Shown: positions 25,742-34,370, counted from the stretch's first letter. The stretch is 38,489 nucleotides of DNA from an uncultured Prevotella sp. (GCA_905234845.1 CAJOIW010000022.1:1-38489); one strand, 5' to 3'. A program made the numbers and translations. Notes: a model not told the origin generated them from the sequence alone.

Positions 25742-27851
25742 CGGTCTTTATCGTATATTGAGGTTGTCCGGCGTAGAATCGGCGGTGTTCCTCTTTTTGG
25801 CGTGCTTCAGAGAAATTGGAAACGCGCTTGAGATAACCAATGATGCGAGTCATATAGTCGATGTTTTTTGAATGGCAGTGGGGACATTCCTTTAAATAAC
25901 GTTTGTCAATGGTTCCACAATCATTGCAAAGTGTGTTTGGAATGTTGAACGTAAAGTAATTACATCCTTCTTTAGCTGCTACTTTCAATAACTGACGATA
26001 TTGTGCTTTTGACAAATGCTCTTCAAGGTTCATATGGAGGGCGGAACCACCTGTAAGATGCTCGATATATGGTGCACCATGGAGTTTAAACTTATCGATG
26101 ATGTTGAGGGAGGTGTCTTCTACAACATAGAAATAGCTGTTGTAGCAGTCGCGTGGCACGAAGTATCCATCTTCACGATCCCACTTAGCATGCTTTACTC
26201 CGACATTCTCGGCGGGTATCATTTCACAATTGAAGAGCACGTCTTTTGTTCGGTATTCCTTATTTTTCTTTTCTATAATACCTAGGATACCTTGTACGAA
26301 AGCGAGATAGTCGGGATTGTCGGTAATCTTAAGCCCCATGAATTCTGCTGCTTCTACCATGCCGTTGATTCCAATGGTGAGATACTGGCGACCGATGTTG
26401 ATATAGCCTGCGTCGAATAGAGGTAGCATACCATGGGCTTGCAGGTCTTTGAGGTTTTCGTTGTAGGCAAGTTGTACTTTATGACAAAGGTCTACTATAT
26501 CGGTTAGGAATTCTTTATAGTCGAGTTTGTTGTTCACAGCATATTGTACGCACCGGTTCAGATTGACAGTGAGAACACTCTTTGAGCCTGTCGACACACC
26601 ACCAGCTCCCAGAGTGTAGCTAAAACCATTGTCCTGGATCTCATTGCGCAGGCGGCAACATGAGGAAAGTGAGTCAGCGTTATCACTCATATAAGTGAAG
26701 AAGGAATGACCTTCAGCATACATCTCGGCGGTGAAGTCTGCCCATTCCTTATCCATGCAGTCACCGTCTTTGGTGAGTAATGCCATTGTCTCGACGGGGA
26801 AGGTGAGCACGGTTTTGGTTCTTTCCTTATTAAACCATTTCATAAAACGCTTCTGCAACCATGACAATCCTTCCCAGTCTGGTTGACTTCCGTCGGGGAA
26901 GTAAAAATTACCAAAGAGACTCTCGAAGTAATAGCGGTCATAGTAGGCAACGTTCCAGAACACAGCCTGATAATTACGTGCTCCTGTTGGCTGATTGATG
27001 GAATAGACAATCTGCTCAAAACAGTCGGTAATCACTTTGTCGATGGTGCGTTGTTTGCGTGAGAGGTCGACAACCTTATCGGCTTCTTTGTAATATTCCT
27101 TGCCGTACTCAAGTCCAATGAAATAATTGAGATACATGAGGAACTCAGGTGTAGCGCAGGCTCCACTAAGCATTGAAGAAACCATGAATACCATGTTGAC
27201 AAAGCCCCCACAAAACGATTTGAGATTTGTCGGTGCTGTTGAGTTGCCACCAATACCAGCTGTTCCACCTATGAGCCAGGGATACATGGTAATCGAAGCA
27301 CAATAGTTTGCCAATGAGGTTTCATCATTTTTATAAATAAAATGCTTTTTTAGTTTATCAAGATATTCGTTGGCCAAATCTTTACCATACATTTGTTTGA
27401 TACGATCTGTCAGCAGGCGGCGGTTGAGACGAATGAAATTTGATTTTGGCAATTCACCTATCAAAGTTGCAATATTTTTATGTTCAACGTTTGCGTTGGC
27501 ATCATATTTTGACCCCGTAGCGGCATTGGCCGCATCACAATAGTCTGCCAAAAATTTCAACTTGTCTAACGTTTCGCGGTCTTCGGTGTGTTGTTGCCGG
27601 TATAGCATGAACGACTTGGCCACGCCATAGTAGCCTTCACGCATCAAAGCTACCTCAACTTGGTTCTGAATGTCTTCAACCTTTATGTCATCGTGAATAT
27701 CTAAATGGCTGAGTATCTTTGAAATACTCCCAAGGTTGGTTGGCTCGTTAACGGACTCGAATGCCTTGACAATAGCATTCATGATTTTGTCTAACGAGAA
27801 ACTGTCTTTTGTCCCGTCGCGTTTGGTAATTGTAAAGTTTTTAATCTCCAT
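25734..27851 (-). CDS. nrdD: Anaerobic ribonucleoside-triphosphate reductase
   Basis: Protein of 705 residues. It makes dNTPs without oxygen. An ATP-cone (about 1-95, ITKRDGTKDSFSLDKIMNAI) precedes the catalytic barrel. Near the C-terminus are a zinc site (CNDCGTIDKR and CPHCHSK) and the glycyl-radical loop RIIGYLKRVSNFSEAR, with the radical Gly in IIGYL. Conserved Cys in FCGGFVNM and SSCCRLR are visible. The first gene of nrdD-nrdG, with a leader of about 115 nt carrying alternative hairpins. Confidence 0.96.
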   Translation of the reverse strand: MEIKNFTITKRDGTKDSFSLDKIMNAIVKAFESVNEPTNLGSISKILSHLDIHDDIKVEDIQNQVEVALMREGYYGVAKSFMLYRQQHTEDRETLDKLKFLADYCDAANAATGSKYDANANVEHKNIATLIGELPKSNFIRLNRRLLTDRIKQMYGKDLANEYLDKLKKHFIYKNDETSLANYCASITMYPWLIGGTAGIGGNSTAPTNLKSFCGGFVNMVFMVSSMLSGACATPEFLMYLNYFIGLEYGKEYYKEADKVVDLSRKQRTIDKVITDCFEQIVYSINQPTGARNYQAVFWNVAYYDRYYFESLFGNFYFPDGSQPDWEGLSWLQKRFMKWFNKERTKTVLTFPVETMALLTKDGDCMDKEWADFTAEMYAEGHSFFTYMSDNADSLSSCCRLRNEIQDNGFSYTLGAGGVSTGSKSVLTVNLNRCVQYAVNNKLDYKEFLTDIVDLCHKVQLAYNENLKDLQAHGMLPLFDAGYINIGRQYLTIGINGMVEAAEFMGLKITDNPDYLAFVQGILGIIEKKNKEYRTKDVLFNCEMIPAENVGVKHAKWDREDGYFVPRDCYNSYFYVVEDTSLNIIDKFKLHGAPYIEHLTGGSALHMNLEEHLSKAQYRQLLKVAAKEGCNYFTFNIPNTLCNDCGTIDKRYLKECPHCHSKNIDYMTRIIGYLKRVSNFSEARQKEEHRRFYAGQPQYTIKTDA

Positions 27852-27866
27852 AGATTTATTCGTTTT

Positions 27867-27921
27867 GGAAAACTTCTTTCTTTTTCTGTTGACAAAAGTT
27901 TTCCATTTTGTAAAACTTTTG
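27867..27921 (-). promoter_or_regulatory. Mutually exclusive hairpins in the nrdD leader
   Basis: GGAAAACTT (27867-27875) can pair with AAGTTTTCC (27896-27904). CAAAAGTTTT (27893-27902) can instead pair perfectly with AAAACTTTTG (27912-27921). The two stems share 27896-27902, so only one can form at a time, between the promoter and the nrdD start. This is a possible attenuator or regulatory RNA; no known riboswitch class is recognised. Confidence 0.5.
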
Positions 27922-27972
27922 CTAAGAGAATAAGGAGAAAGGTTTTCTTTTTTGTTTAACAGAAATCGTATG

Positions 27973-27980
27973 CAAAATTA
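27973..27980 (-). promoter_or_regulatory. Promoter -7 box for nrdD-nrdG
   Basis: TAATTTTG on the - strand, giving a leader of roughly 115 nt. The rest of the 27981-28223 gap is AT-rich with no gene that I can support. Confidence 0.55.
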
Positions 27981-28223
27981 CAACTTTTATCAACATTGTC
28001 TATCATTTCTGGCAAGAAAATTTTCACTTTTTACGTTTTTTAACGTTTTATTTTCTTCGATGAAATGGTCGTTTTTTCTTATCCTGAAGTTGTTAGTTCT
28101 TGATTAATAGATGTTTATCGTTTTTCCTATAAAGCAGTCTTAGAGTGTATAAGCTATTGAATGATTTTTCTTTGTGAAAGTTGAAATATTAGTTCTTGTG
28201 TTAGTGAAAGGCAATATATATGT

Positions 28224-28260
28224 TAAGAAGCGCATTCTTCAATAAAGAACGCGCTTCTTA
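28224..28260. terminator. Hairpin at the end of the carboxylase operon
   Basis: TAAGAAGCGC (28224-28233) pairs perfectly with GCGCTTCTTA (28251-28260), with 5 further inner pairs after one mismatch. It lies 29 bp beyond the biotin-carrier stop. The T run is weak on the - strand, so it may also act as a 3' stabiliser. Confidence 0.65.
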
Positions 28261-28288
28261 AAAAGAAAGATTCTGTGTTAATTTCTTT

Positions 28289-28720
28289 CTATTCAATAAC
28301 GACAAGTGGGGTGTCTTCCATCACGTTTTCTCCTTGTTTTACGAGGATAGCAGTAACCGTTCCACTTTTTTCTGCTTCAATGCTGTTGGCCATTTTCATG
28401 GCTTCAAGTACGAGTAGCGTATCTCCCGTATTAACTTGTTGTCCTTCACTTACCTCGATAGATGTGATTACACCAGGAAGTGGGGCTTTTACCGCATTGG
28501 CGGTGTTTATGTTTGCAGTAGGTTTTGTTGTTTCCTCGTTTTCGGTAGGTTGTTGATTAGGACTACCCAATACCACTTTTTTCTTTTCGGGTTCTGTTTC
28601 GGGTTCCATTTCCACTTTAAAAACTTCACCGTTAACGATTACTTCAGCAACATTTTCTAAAATATCGCCAATGGCTACCTTATATTCTTTTCCTTCGATG
28701 GTATATTTATATTCTTTCAT
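28289..28720 (-). CDS. Biotin carboxyl carrier subunit
   Basis: Protein of 143 residues with an N-terminal part (1-40) of the methylmalonyl-CoA decarboxylase/oxaloacetate decarboxylase carrier type, a Glu/Lys/Pro/Thr-rich linker (about 41-72) and a C-terminal biotinyl domain with [12 protein letters not shown] and EAMKM (biotinylated Lys109). It carries CO2 as carboxybiotin for the carboxyltransferase encoded two genes upstream. It could serve a Na+-pumping decarboxylase or an acyl-CoA carboxylase; the small upstream peptide gene favours the decarboxylase type. Confidence 0.92.
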   Translation of the reverse strand: MKEYKYTIEGKEYKVAIGDILENVAEVIVNGEVFKVEMEPETEPEKKKVVLGSPNQQPTENEETTKPTANINTANAVKAPLPGVITSIEVSEGQQVNTGDTLLVLEAMKMANSIEAEKSGTVTAILVKQGENVMEDTPLVVIE

Positions 28721-28736
28721 ATCTGTTTTTGTATTT

Positions 28737-28886
28737 TTATGGTTTTGGGGTCATTGAGAGGAACTTGGCATTCCATAGTGTGTGGCGCGGCTTAATAGTG
28801 ATGAAGCCTGGTTCACGATCATGCACATTGTTACCTTTATGCTCATGTAGAGCCAAAGCTATGGCTGCAAAAATATTCTTATCCAT
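28737..28886 (-). CDS. 49-residue peptide in the carboxyltransferase operon
   Basis: ATG at 28886-28884, stop at 28737-28739, 49 residues. It begins [18 protein letters not shown] and ends [13 protein letters not shown]. Residues 5-13 are a short hydrophobic helix, too short to be a clear membrane anchor; the rest is polar and basic. It lies 33 bp after the carboxyltransferase gene and 16 bp before the biotin carrier gene. As I recall, Bacteroides has a comparable tiny gene at the same place, which suggests an accessory (delta/epsilon-like) subunit; the role is inferred. Confidence 0.65.
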   Translation of the reverse strand: MDKNIFAAIALALHEHKGNNVHDREPGFITIKPRHTLWNAKFLSMTPKP

Positions 28887-28919
28887 GTTTTACTCTTTTA
28901 ATATTTTAACCATTTGGTC

Positions 28920-30485
28920 TTACATCGGCATACATCCATGTTTCTTTGCAGGCAACTGTTGGCGTTTGGTCGCCAGTTGGGCCAGCCCACGGCAAATACG
29001 GAAACGAGTGTTGCGTGGTTCTATTACGTCATCAATGTAACCATATTGTGCTGCTTGATAGGGGTTGGCGAAGAGCTCGGTGTATTCTGCTTCTTTCTCG
29101 GCCAGAAATGCTTTCACATCTTCACCTGCTTCTTTTTTCGCTTTAGCCTCGCGTGCGGAGAGGACTGCGACAGCTCCCGAAGCACCCATCACGGCAATCT
29201 CGGCAGTCGGCCATGCGAAATTGAGGTCGGCGCGAAGTTGTTTACATCCCATCACGATGTGACTACCGCCATACGACTTGCGCAAAGTAATGGTGATTTT
29301 GGGTACGGTAGCTTCGCCGTAGGCATAGAGTAGCTGTGCTCCATGCAGGATGACAGCATTATACTCCTGTCCAGTTCCGGGAAGGAAGCCTGGCACGTCG
29401 ACAAGAGAGACAATTGGAATATTGAATGCATCGCAGAAGCGTACGAAACGTGCACCTTTACGCGAGGCGTTGGTGTCGAGTACACCGGCATAGCATGACG
29501 GCTGGTTGGCCACAACGCCTACACTCTGTCCGTTGAAGCGAGCGAAGCCGGTAATGATGTTCTTCGCAAACTTTGGCTGCACCTCGAAGAACTCGCCATT
29601 GTCGGTAATAGCTGTGATTACCTTATACATATCGTAGGCCTTGTTTGGGTCATCGGGCAGAATATCGTTCAACAAGTCCTCGGTACGGTTGATGGGGTCA
29701 TCGCATTCTGTTCGTGGGGCTTCTTCCATATTATTGGAAGGCAGATAACTGAGAAGAGTTTTTATCATCTCCATCGCCTCTTCTTCGGTCTTAGCTGTGA
29801 ATTGTGTTACTCCACTTTTTGTCGCATGAACACTTGCACCACCAAGTCCTTCTGCATCGATGGTTTCGCCTGTTACGGCTTTTACTACGGCTGGACCTGT
29901 AAGGAACATATATGAAGTGTTCTCCACCATGAGAATGAAATCGGTAAGAGCAGGGGAGTAGACGGCGCCTCCGGCGCATGGCCCCATGATGGCTGATATC
30001 TGCGGAATGACACCGCTAGCCAAAATGTTGCGCTCGAAAATCTCACCGTATCCGGCCAAAGAGCAAATGCCCTCTTGAATACGTGCGCCACCAGAGTCGT
30101 TCATGCAAATCATAGGAGCGCCGTTTTGAACAGCCATGTCCATCACTTTGCATATTTTCTGGCTCATGGTTTCTGAGAGCGATCCGCCATTCACGGTGAA
30201 GTCCTGTGCTGAAATATAAACAAGTCTGCCGTTGATAGTTGCGCTTCCCACAACCACACCGTCGCCAGGATATTGCTTTTTCTCCATACCAAAGTTGTGG
30301 CAGCGATGAAGCTTAAACATATCGTATTCCTCGAATGAGCCTTCATCAACAAGCATATCGATGCGTTCGCGTGCGGTATATTTGCCACGCTGATGTTGTT
30401 TTTCTATGGCTTTCTCGCCACCTCCAAGACGTGCTTGTTCGCGACGTGCCACCAACTCTTTTATTTTTTCTGTTTGTCTGCTCAT
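28920..30485 (-). CDS. mmdA: Carboxyltransferase, methylmalonyl-CoA decarboxylase alpha / propionyl-CoA carboxylase beta type
   Basis: Protein of 521 residues with both crotonase-fold carboxyltransferase domains: the acyl-CoA site GGARIQEGICSLAGYGEIF (about 130-148) and GPCAGGAVYSPALTDF in the N half, and the carboxybiotin side DVPGFLPGTGQEYNAVILHGAQLLYAY with KSYGGSHIVMG in the C half. It exchanges CO2 between methylmalonyl- or propionyl-CoA and carboxybiotin, part of succinate-propionate metabolism. First gene of a unit with the 49-residue peptide and the biotin carrier. No membrane beta subunit or biotin carboxylase gene follows, so the direction of the reaction cannot be fixed from this window. 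Confidence 0.9.
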   Translation of the reverse strand: MSRQTEKIKELVARREQARLGGGEKAIEKQHQRGKYTARERIDMLVDEGSFEEYDMFKLHRCHNFGMEKKQYPGDGVVVGSATINGRLVYISAQDFTVNGGSLSETMSQKICKVMDMAVQNGAPMICMNDSGGARIQEGICSLAGYGEIFERNILASGVIPQISAIMGPCAGGAVYSPALTDFILMVENTSYMFLTGPAVVKAVTGETIDAEGLGGASVHATKSGVTQFTAKTEEEAMEMIKTLLSYLPSNNMEEAPRTECDDPINRTEDLLNDILPDDPNKAYDMYKVITAITDNGEFFEVQPKFAKNIITGFARFNGQSVGVVANQPSCYAGVLDTNASRKGARFVRFCDAFNIPIVSLVDVPGFLPGTGQEYNAVILHGAQLLYAYGEATVPKITITLRKSYGGSHIVMGCKQLRADLNFAWPTAEIAVMGASGAVAVLSAREAKAKKEAGEDVKAFLAEKEAEYTELFANPYQAAQYGYIDDVIEPRNTRFRICRGLAQLATKRQQLPAKKHGCMPM

Positions 30486-30510
30486 GATAATGAGTTTTTA
30501 TTTTCGGCTG

Positions 30511-30559
30511 CAAAGATACAAAAAAAAATTGGTCGGCTCAATTTTTTTTGTTACTTTTG
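30511..30559. promoter_or_regulatory. Divergent promoters of mmdA (-) and the NusG paralog (+)
   Basis: TATCTTTG on the - strand (30511-30518) serves mmdA. TACTTTTG on the + strand (TA at 30552) ends at 30559, only 7 bp before the ATG at 30567, with a TTGG at about 30530 as a possible -33 box. The rightward message should be leaderless or nearly so. Confidence 0.65.
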
Positions 30560-30566
30560 CGGTCTG

Positions 30567-31160
30567 ATGGAGAAAGATTTTTTTCAATCGCTGGTGGATG
30601 AGCCTTTTGCTATACAAGCAGAAGATGACCTTCGTCCGTGGTATGCTGTTCGGCTGTTTACGCTACGTACGGAAGAGGTGGCCACTTTTTTTAAGGAGAA
30701 AGGGCTGGAAATCTTTATCCCGATGGAGTGGACGGACTATGTTGATAAGGAAAACCACCGCCATCGCAAACTCCGTCCGGTGGTGCGTAATCTTGTCTTT
30801 GTCAAGAAAGTAGTTGAGGAGGCTGATTTCAAGAAGATTGTCGCTGATGGCACAGAGGTGTACAAGATGGCTGTGATGCGCAAGAGTAGAGACTCTCGTG
30901 AATATTATGAGATTCCAGCCAGTCAGATGCGGGAGTTTCAAATGATGTGCAGTCCAGAGATTGCCATGAAGAAGTTTCTTTCGGAGGATGAGGCGAAATT
31001 AAAGGCTGGTACACCAGTTATGGTTACTCATGGCCCGTTGAGGGGTATGACGGGTAAGCTTGTGCGCTCATCGAAAAAGTATTTCCTTTTGAAAGAAGTC
31101 CCAGGTATGGCCGTTATGCTGAAAGTATCGCGTTGGTGCTGTAAGGCGGTTGAGGATTAA
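30567..31160 (+). CDS. NusG paralog, UpxY-type antiterminator
   Basis: Protein of 197 residues. The N-terminal NGN domain (about 22-125) begins PWYAVRLFTLRTEEVATFF and has the FIPMEW and RPVVRNLVFVKK strands of the UpxY branch. The C-terminal KOW domain (about 145-190) reads AGTPVMVTHGPLRGMTGKLV. Such factors load on RNA polymerase to prevent early termination, usually of long polysaccharide operons. Here no capsule cluster adjoins: downstream is convergent prfC and upstream divergent mmdA, so its target is elsewhere. Longer in-frame starts back to 30393 would cross the promoter and the divergent gene, so ATG 30567 is chosen. Confidence 0.82.
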   Translation: MEKDFFQSLVDEPFAIQAEDDLRPWYAVRLFTLRTEEVATFFKEKGLEIFIPMEWTDYVDKENHRHRKLRPVVRNLVFVKKVVEEADFKKIVADGTEVYKMAVMRKSRDSREYYEIPASQMREFQMMCSPEIAMKKFLSEDEAKLKAGTPVMVTHGPLRGMTGKLVRSSKKYFLLKEVPGMAVMLKVSRWCCKAVED

Positions 31161-31164
31161 TCTC

Positions 31165-32751
31165 TCAGAACTCGCTTGTGAAGTGGAAGCGGATATGCTT
31201 GAAGTCTTGTTGCGCCATTGACAGGACATAGCCTGAGTCGGCAAGGAACACATCGCGTCCTTCGCGGTCTTTTGCCATGTATTGGTACTTGCGTTTCTTG
31301 AAATTCTCCAGTTCCTGGTCATTATCAGCTTCAATCCAACAGGCTTTATAGAGGTGTACGGGTTCCCAACGGCAGCGTGCGTTGTATTCGTGTTCGAGGC
31401 GGTATTGGATAACTTCGAATTGTAGTTGGCCGACTGTTCCAATAATTTTTCTTCCGTTAAACTGGTTGACGAAGAGTTGAGCCACTCCTTCGTCCATGAG
31501 TTGTTGTATGCCTTTTTCCAGTTGTTTTGCCTTCATGGGGTCGTCGTTTTCAATGTATTTGAACATTTCGGGTGAGAACGACGGTAGTCCGCGGAAATGT
31601 AGTTGTTCGCCTTCTGTGAGCGTGTCGCCTATTTTGAAGATGCCGTTGTCGGGTAGTCCAACAATATCGCCAGCCCATGCCTCTTCGACGGTTGATTTTC
31701 TCTGTGCCATGAATTGTGTCGGAGAGGTAAAGCGTAGGGTTTTCTCTTGTCGCACGTGGAGATAGGGTTGGTTGCGCAGGAATCTCCCTGAGCAGACCTT
31801 GCAGAATGCAATACATGAGCGGTGGTTGGGGTCGATGTTGGCGGTAATCTTGAAGATAAAGCCTGTGAATTTTTGCTCGTCGGGTTCCACCATGCGCTCA
31901 TCAGCCTTGGTGGGACGTGGTGATGGCGCAATTTCTACGAAGCAGTTGAGTAGTTCCTGCACGCCGAAATTGTTGAGTGCGGAGCCGAAGAAGACGGGTG
32001 CTACCTCTGCCGAGCGGTAGGTTTCTATATCGAATTTGGGATAAACACCGTCTACGAGTTCCAGATCGTCGCGTAGTTGTTGTGCGTCTTGTTGTCCTAC
32101 CTGTTCATCGAGGGTTTCGCTGGCGATGTCTACTTCCATTTTTTCCGTTACCCTTTGCTTGTCGGGCTTGAAAAGGTCAAGCTTCTGTTCGTAGATGTTG
32201 TAGACACCTTTGAATTTTGCGCCTTGGTTGATGGGCCATGAGAGCGGGCGTACTTTTATTTGCAACTCCTGTTCGAGTTCGTCTAACAAGTCGAATGGGT
32301 CGCGTCCCTCTCGGTCCATCTTGTTGATAAAGATGATGACGGGAGTCTGTCTCATGCGACATACCTCCATGAGTTTTCTTGTTTGTGTCTCAACGCCTTT
32401 TGCCCCGTCGACAACGATGATGGCGGAGTCTACGGCTGTGAGCGTACGGAAGGTGTCTTCTGCAAAGTCCTGATGGCCTGGTGTGTCAAGAATATTTACC
32501 TTATATTCAATGTCAGAGCCTTCGGGTGTATAATCGAACTCCATGACTGAGGTGGAGACGGAGATGCCGCGTTGTTTCTCTATTTCCATCCAGTCGCTGG
32601 TGGCTGTTTTACGTATCTTGTTGCTTTTGACGGCTCCAGCCACCTGTATCTGTCCGCCGAAGAGTAGAAACTTCTCGGTCAGCGTGGTCTTACCGGCATC
32701 GGGGTGGCTAATGATGGCGAAGGTCCGCCTGCGTGCTATTTCGTTATTCAT
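31165..32751 (-). CDS. prfC: Peptide chain release factor 3
   Basis: Protein of 528 residues, a translational GTPase. P-loop [15 protein letters not shown] (about 16-30), G2/G3 region with [16 protein letters not shown] and G4 [12 protein letters not shown]; the RF3-specific C-terminal domain ends near FHFTSEF. It releases RF1/RF2 from the ribosome after peptide release. It is convergent with the NusG paralog, with 4 bp between stops, and lies 11 bp after rfbD. Confidence 0.96.
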   Translation of the reverse strand: MNNEIARRRTFAIISHPDAGKTTLTEKFLLFGGQIQVAGAVKSNKIRKTATSDWMEIEKQRGISVSTSVMEFDYTPEGSDIEYKVNILDTPGHQDFAEDTFRTLTAVDSAIIVVDGAKGVETQTRKLMEVCRMRQTPVIIFINKMDREGRDPFDLLDELEQELQIKVRPLSWPINQGAKFKGVYNIYEQKLDLFKPDKQRVTEKMEVDIASETLDEQVGQQDAQQLRDDLELVDGVYPKFDIETYRSAEVAPVFFGSALNNFGVQELLNCFVEIAPSPRPTKADERMVEPDEQKFTGFIFKITANIDPNHRSCIAFCKVCSGRFLRNQPYLHVRQEKTLRFTSPTQFMAQRKSTVEEAWAGDIVGLPDNGIFKIGDTLTEGEQLHFRGLPSFSPEMFKYIENDDPMKAKQLEKGIQQLMDEGVAQLFVNQFNGRKIIGTVGQLQFEVIQYRLEHEYNARCRWEPVHLYKACWIEADNDQELENFKKRKYQYMAKDREGRDVFLADSGYVLSMAQQDFKHIRFHFTSEF

Positions 32752-32762
32752 TCTTTACTTTT

Positions 32763-33746
32763 TTAAAACCTCTCCCCATCCCTCTCCCAAGGAGAGGGAG
32801 AAACCCCTCCTAACCTTCCTGAAGGAGAGGAACCAGCCCCCTCTCTTTGGGAGAGGGATGGGGAGAGGTTTTCGAGGAGGGATGGGGAGGGGTTCAATTT
32901 TTCTATGCATTCTCTGAGGCTTTCTTCCCAGTGGGGAATCTCTATGCCATATGTGTTCTTGATTTTCGTTTTGTCGAGAACGGAGTAGTGTGGTCTGTTC
33001 GCTGGGGTGGGGTATTCGCTTGTGTGAAGTGGGCGCACCCGACATGAGGTGATGCCTGCCATGCGATGGATGGCCTTGGTGAAGTCGTACCACGAGCAGA
33101 CTCCCTCGTCGGAAAAGTGATAGGTTCCTGGAACGATTCCTTTTTCGATGATGGTCATGATGGTTTTGGCAAGGTCGCGTGCATAGGTGGGCGTGCCTAT
33201 CTGGTCGAAGATAACGCCCAGCTCCGTTCGCTCTTTTCCGAGCCGTATCATGGTTTTCACAAAATTGTTGCCGAACGTGGAGTAGAGCCATGCGGTGCGG
33301 ATGATGACTGACTTCGGGCAGAGTTTCAGCACGTTCAGCTCGCCAACGAGCTTTGTGCGTCCATAGACGCTGTCGGGGCATGTCTCCTCGTCTTCGGTAT
33401 AGGGGGTGTGGCGTGTGCCGTCGAAGACATAGTCGGTGGAAATCTGTATCATCCATCCGCCGCGTCTGCCGATGGCATGGGCCAGCCAGGCGGGAGCCTC
33501 GGCATTGAGGAGTGTACAGAGCGCCTCGTTCTCCTCGGCTTTATCGACGGCGGTGTAGGCCGCACAATTCACGATGCCGTCTATGTTGTTCTCTTCGACA
33601 AAAGCCTCTATGGCTCTCTGGTCGGTAATGTCGAGCTCCTGTACGTCGGTGTTCAGGAAATGGTATTCGGGATATTGTTGTTCGAGCAGTTGCAGCTCAT
33701 TGCCCAGTTGACCATTGCAGCCGGTAATCAGTATGTTGAATTTCAT
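32763..33746 (-). CDS. rfbD: dTDP-4-dehydrorhamnose reductase with repeat-derived C-terminus
   Basis: Protein of 327 residues from the ATG at 33746 (MKFNILITGCNGQLGNEL, preceded by AAGGTGGA). An upstream ATG at 33818 overlaps the previous stop and would add 24 unrelated residues. It is a Rossmann-fold SDR with GxxGQLG at the start, STDYVFDG (about 105-112) and catalytic YGRTKLVGE (Tyr/Lys, about 128-136). It performs the last step of dTDP-L-rhamnose synthesis for surface polysaccharide. The family end is near LRECIEKL; the following 44 or so residues (NPSPSLLENLSPSLSQREGA ...) are encoded by the inverted-repeat element at 32765-32872 and adjoining repeat DNA. rmlA, B and C are not in the window. 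Confidence 0.9.
   Translation of the reverse strand: MKFNILITGCNGQLGNELQLLEQQYPEYHFLNTDVQELDITDQRAIEAFVEENNIDGIVNCAAYTAVDKAEENEALCTLLNAEAPAWLAHAIGRRGGWMIQISTDYVFDGTRHTPYTEDEETCPDSVYGRTKLVGELNVLKLCPKSVIIRTAWLYSTFGNNFVKTMIRLGKERTELGVIFDQIGTPTYARDLAKTIMTIIEKGIVPGTYHFSDEGVCSWYDFTKAIHRMAGITSCRVRPLHTSEYPTPANRPHYSVLDKTKIKNTYGIEIPHWEESLRECIEKLNPSPSLLENLSPSLSQREGAGSSPSGRLGGVSPSPWERDGERF
32765..32872. repeat. 108-bp palindromic element with perfect 26-bp arms
   Basis: Arms 32765-32790 and 32847-32872 are exact inverse copies built from CCTCTCCCCATCCCTCTCCC. Between them are two shorter CCTCC ... GGAGAGG pairs. A further partial copy, GAGGAGGGATGGGGAGGGG, follows at 32875-32893. The element covers the 3' end of rfbD and supplies its stop codon. 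Confidence 0.85.
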
Positions 33747-33814
33747 TCCACCTTTTTTCGCCATGGCAGAACCAAAGCAAGCGTTGTTCTGCTCATCTGG
33801 CTTAATCAAAACGT

Positions 33815-34366
33815 TCATTCGTCTTCCAGTTTAAGTCCTTCTTCCTTGTCTTTTTTATAATAGTCGGAGAGCATTCCGACGAATGTGGTCATCTCCTTGA
33901 TGGCATGCGCGGTGTCGGGTGAGACGATTTTCTTCTGCAGCCGCAGTAGCATCGTGCCGTAGAGTGCATTCATGCAGGTCTCTATCTCGCCATATTCCTT
34001 TCCGCCCTTGTTGCGTAGCTCCACGATGAAAGGCAGCACGCGATAGTATTCGGCCGTGTAGAACGGAAACCTCGTGCCTGCCGCAAGCAGCTGCTTATGC
34101 AGCTCGGTCATGCTTTGAAGCACAATCTGGTTGATTTGCAGGTGGCCGCTCTCGCGCTTTCCCTCACCGTTCATCATCGTCACCAGATTGCCGTACCAGT
34201 CGGCCATGTCGTCTTTCTGCTCGTCGGAGTAGTCGAACTGGTCGATGTACTCGTGCCGGATGCGCGACAGGTTGCACCTGTATGCCCTTATCACGTCCTC
34301 TACCTGCCACATGTAGAGCAGGTATTCCGCGATGCTGTTCTTTCTCAATTCCTGAGCGATAAACAT
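33815..34366 (-). CDS. DUF4924 family protein
   Basis: Protein of 183 residues from ATG 34366 (MFIAQELRKNSIAEYLLYMW), which starts 5 bp after the LysE stop; an in-frame ATG at 34420 would lie inside the LysE gene. All-helical, without signal peptide or membrane segment. The N-terminal AEYLLYMWQVEDVIRAY and MADWYGNLVTMM patterns fit DUF4924, a Bacteroidota family without known function. It overlaps an in-frame upstream rfbD start by 4 bp, and lies in the operon LysE exporter-DUF4924-rfbD-prfC. Confidence 0.8.
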   Translation of the reverse strand: MFIAQELRKNSIAEYLLYMWQVEDVIRAYRCNLSRIRHEYIDQFDYSDEQKDDMADWYGNLVTMMNGEGKRESGHLQINQIVLQSMTELHKQLLAAGTRFPFYTAEYYRVLPFIVELRNKGGKEYGEIETCMNALYGTMLLRLQKKIVSPDTAHAIKEMTTFVGMLSDYYKKDKEEGLKLEDE

Positions 34367-34370
34367 TTCT

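Noticed and set aside
30393..30566. N-terminal extension of the NusG paralog
   Set aside because: The extension overlaps the divergent mmdA coding region and both promoters; homology to NusG begins after the ATG at 30567.
32755..33456. 233-residue - strand open frame overlapping rfbD
   Set aside because: It is an out-of-frame reading of rfbD; composition is Arg/His-rich and shows no domain, while the rfbD frame has all catalytic motifs.
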